DNA from: UBA2365 sp964594045 | Lineage (GTDB): Bacteria; Bacteroidota; Bacteroidia; Chitinophagales; Saprospiraceae | Assembly: GCA_964594045.1 (NCBI GenBank) | Contig: CAZQKR010000004.1 | Span: 62,001-126,000, forward strand | DNA: 64,000 bases | Direction of reading: 5' to 3' | Shown here: in pieces, positions 63,770-64,000 of the stretch | Position numbering within the stretch: the stretch's first letter is position 1 | How the letters are laid out: the number at the start of each line of letters is the position of its first letter | Position numbers and translations under genes: made by a program | The notes under the pieces: model-generated | The model's database searches: none | Told to the model about the DNA's origin: nothing | The model's input: the letters and a program-made list of their open reading frames with translations, nothing else

Positions 63770-64000
63770 TCAATGAGAATCCTGGAATAATCTCACTTCA
63801 ATGGATTTGTTGACGTTTTCCAAAAAATGCTGTTCCCGTTTTTTGTTCAGATAGTAATGTACTGGTATGGCTACCTTCGGATTGATCAGATTTATTGCTT
63901 CGCTGGCAGATTCAGGATCCATGGCAGTTTTGCCTTCTCCAATAGGTATTATGGCAACTGATATGTTTTTCAGATCTTTCATTTCCGGGATAAAATCTGT
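63770..64000 (-). CDS. MBL-fold metal-dependent hydrolase, 3' part
   Basis: The frame is open to the right edge; 76 C-terminal residues are visible. GEGKTAMDPESASEAINLINPKVAIPVHYY is the characteristic C-terminal block of UlaG/YtnP-like MBL hydrolases, ending with a metal-ligand histidine in PVHY. The N-terminal HxHxDH signature lies outside the window. Minus-strand transcription faces the phosphoesterase gene convergently. Confidence 0.75.
   Translation of the reverse strand, partial: TDFIPEMKDLKNISVAIIPIGEGKTAMDPESASEAINLINPKVAIPVHYYLNKKREQHFLENVNKSIEVRLFQDSH

Overview
The window reads as a chromosomal stretch of a Bacteroidota bacterium, most likely a Saprospiria-like lineage. I infer this from several independent signs. 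There are many secreted proteins with type IX secretion (T9SS) C-terminal signals of both type A and gliding-motility-associated type B. There is a SusC/TonB-type receptor with an N-terminal carboxypeptidase-regulatory domain, a WbqC protein, a secreted serpin and Bacteroidota-style -7 boxes (TAnnTTTG). Coding density is high, GC is moderate, and AT-rich intergenic stretches separate the operons. I cannot assign a genus from this window.

Left part (1-8.7 kb): a partial secreted protein runs off the left edge. It is followed by a sulfur/respiration island: a Crp/Fnr regulator divergent from an octaheme c-type cytochrome of the tetrathionate-reductase (OTR) type, a di-heme cytochrome b, a rhodanese lipoprotein, a two-rhodanese lipoprotein, an O/P-type porin and a secreted two-domain sulfurtransferase. 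A TTGA-N6-TCAA box lies in the divergent promoter. 8.9-14.8 kb: pheS, hisS, then a selenium operon with mnmH (tRNA 2-selenouridine synthase) overlapping a single-chain cysteine desulfurase-SelD fusion, which would supply selenophosphate to MnmH. 15.6-21.2 kb: a complete tripartite RND efflux operon (adaptor, pump, TolC-like). 21.3-25.9 kb: an outer-membrane barrel protein, two tandem copies of a MITE-like repeat, a small conserved protein with an MBL hydrolase, menA, a 21-bp minisatellite and an alpha-helical protein.

Middle part: at 26.2-27.0 kb a low-GC acetyltransferase gene has the architecture of a single integron gene cassette. An attC-like hairpin follows its stop codon, and the R''-like arm is complementary to the start of the cassette. 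No integrase is present in the window. 27.6-31.8 kb: a beta-helix lipoprotein with a TonB-dependent receptor. 32.3-34.5 kb: an aminotransferase, tRNA-Pro(TGG) and tRNA-Ser(GCT). A four-helix-bundle protein gene lies between the tRNAs, bracketed by a 34-bp imperfect inverted repeat. 34.7-42.8 kb: UvrD/PcrA helicase, a prolyl-oligopeptidase-like hydrolase, an NfeD-like/flotillin operon and a large type-B T9SS protein.

Right part (42.9-64 kb): rsmI, a lipoprotein, a 1771-residue SdrD-B repeat adhesin-like protein, a 2-hydroxyacid dehydrogenase, ybaB, a LamG-type T9SS protein, a subtilisin-like T9SS protease, wbqC overlapping a dynamin-like GTPase, a serpin lipoprotein, a Qnr-like pentapeptide-repeat protein, a secreted metallophosphoesterase and the 3' part of an MBL-fold hydrolase. 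Intrinsic terminators are visible after many transcription units and are listed individually.
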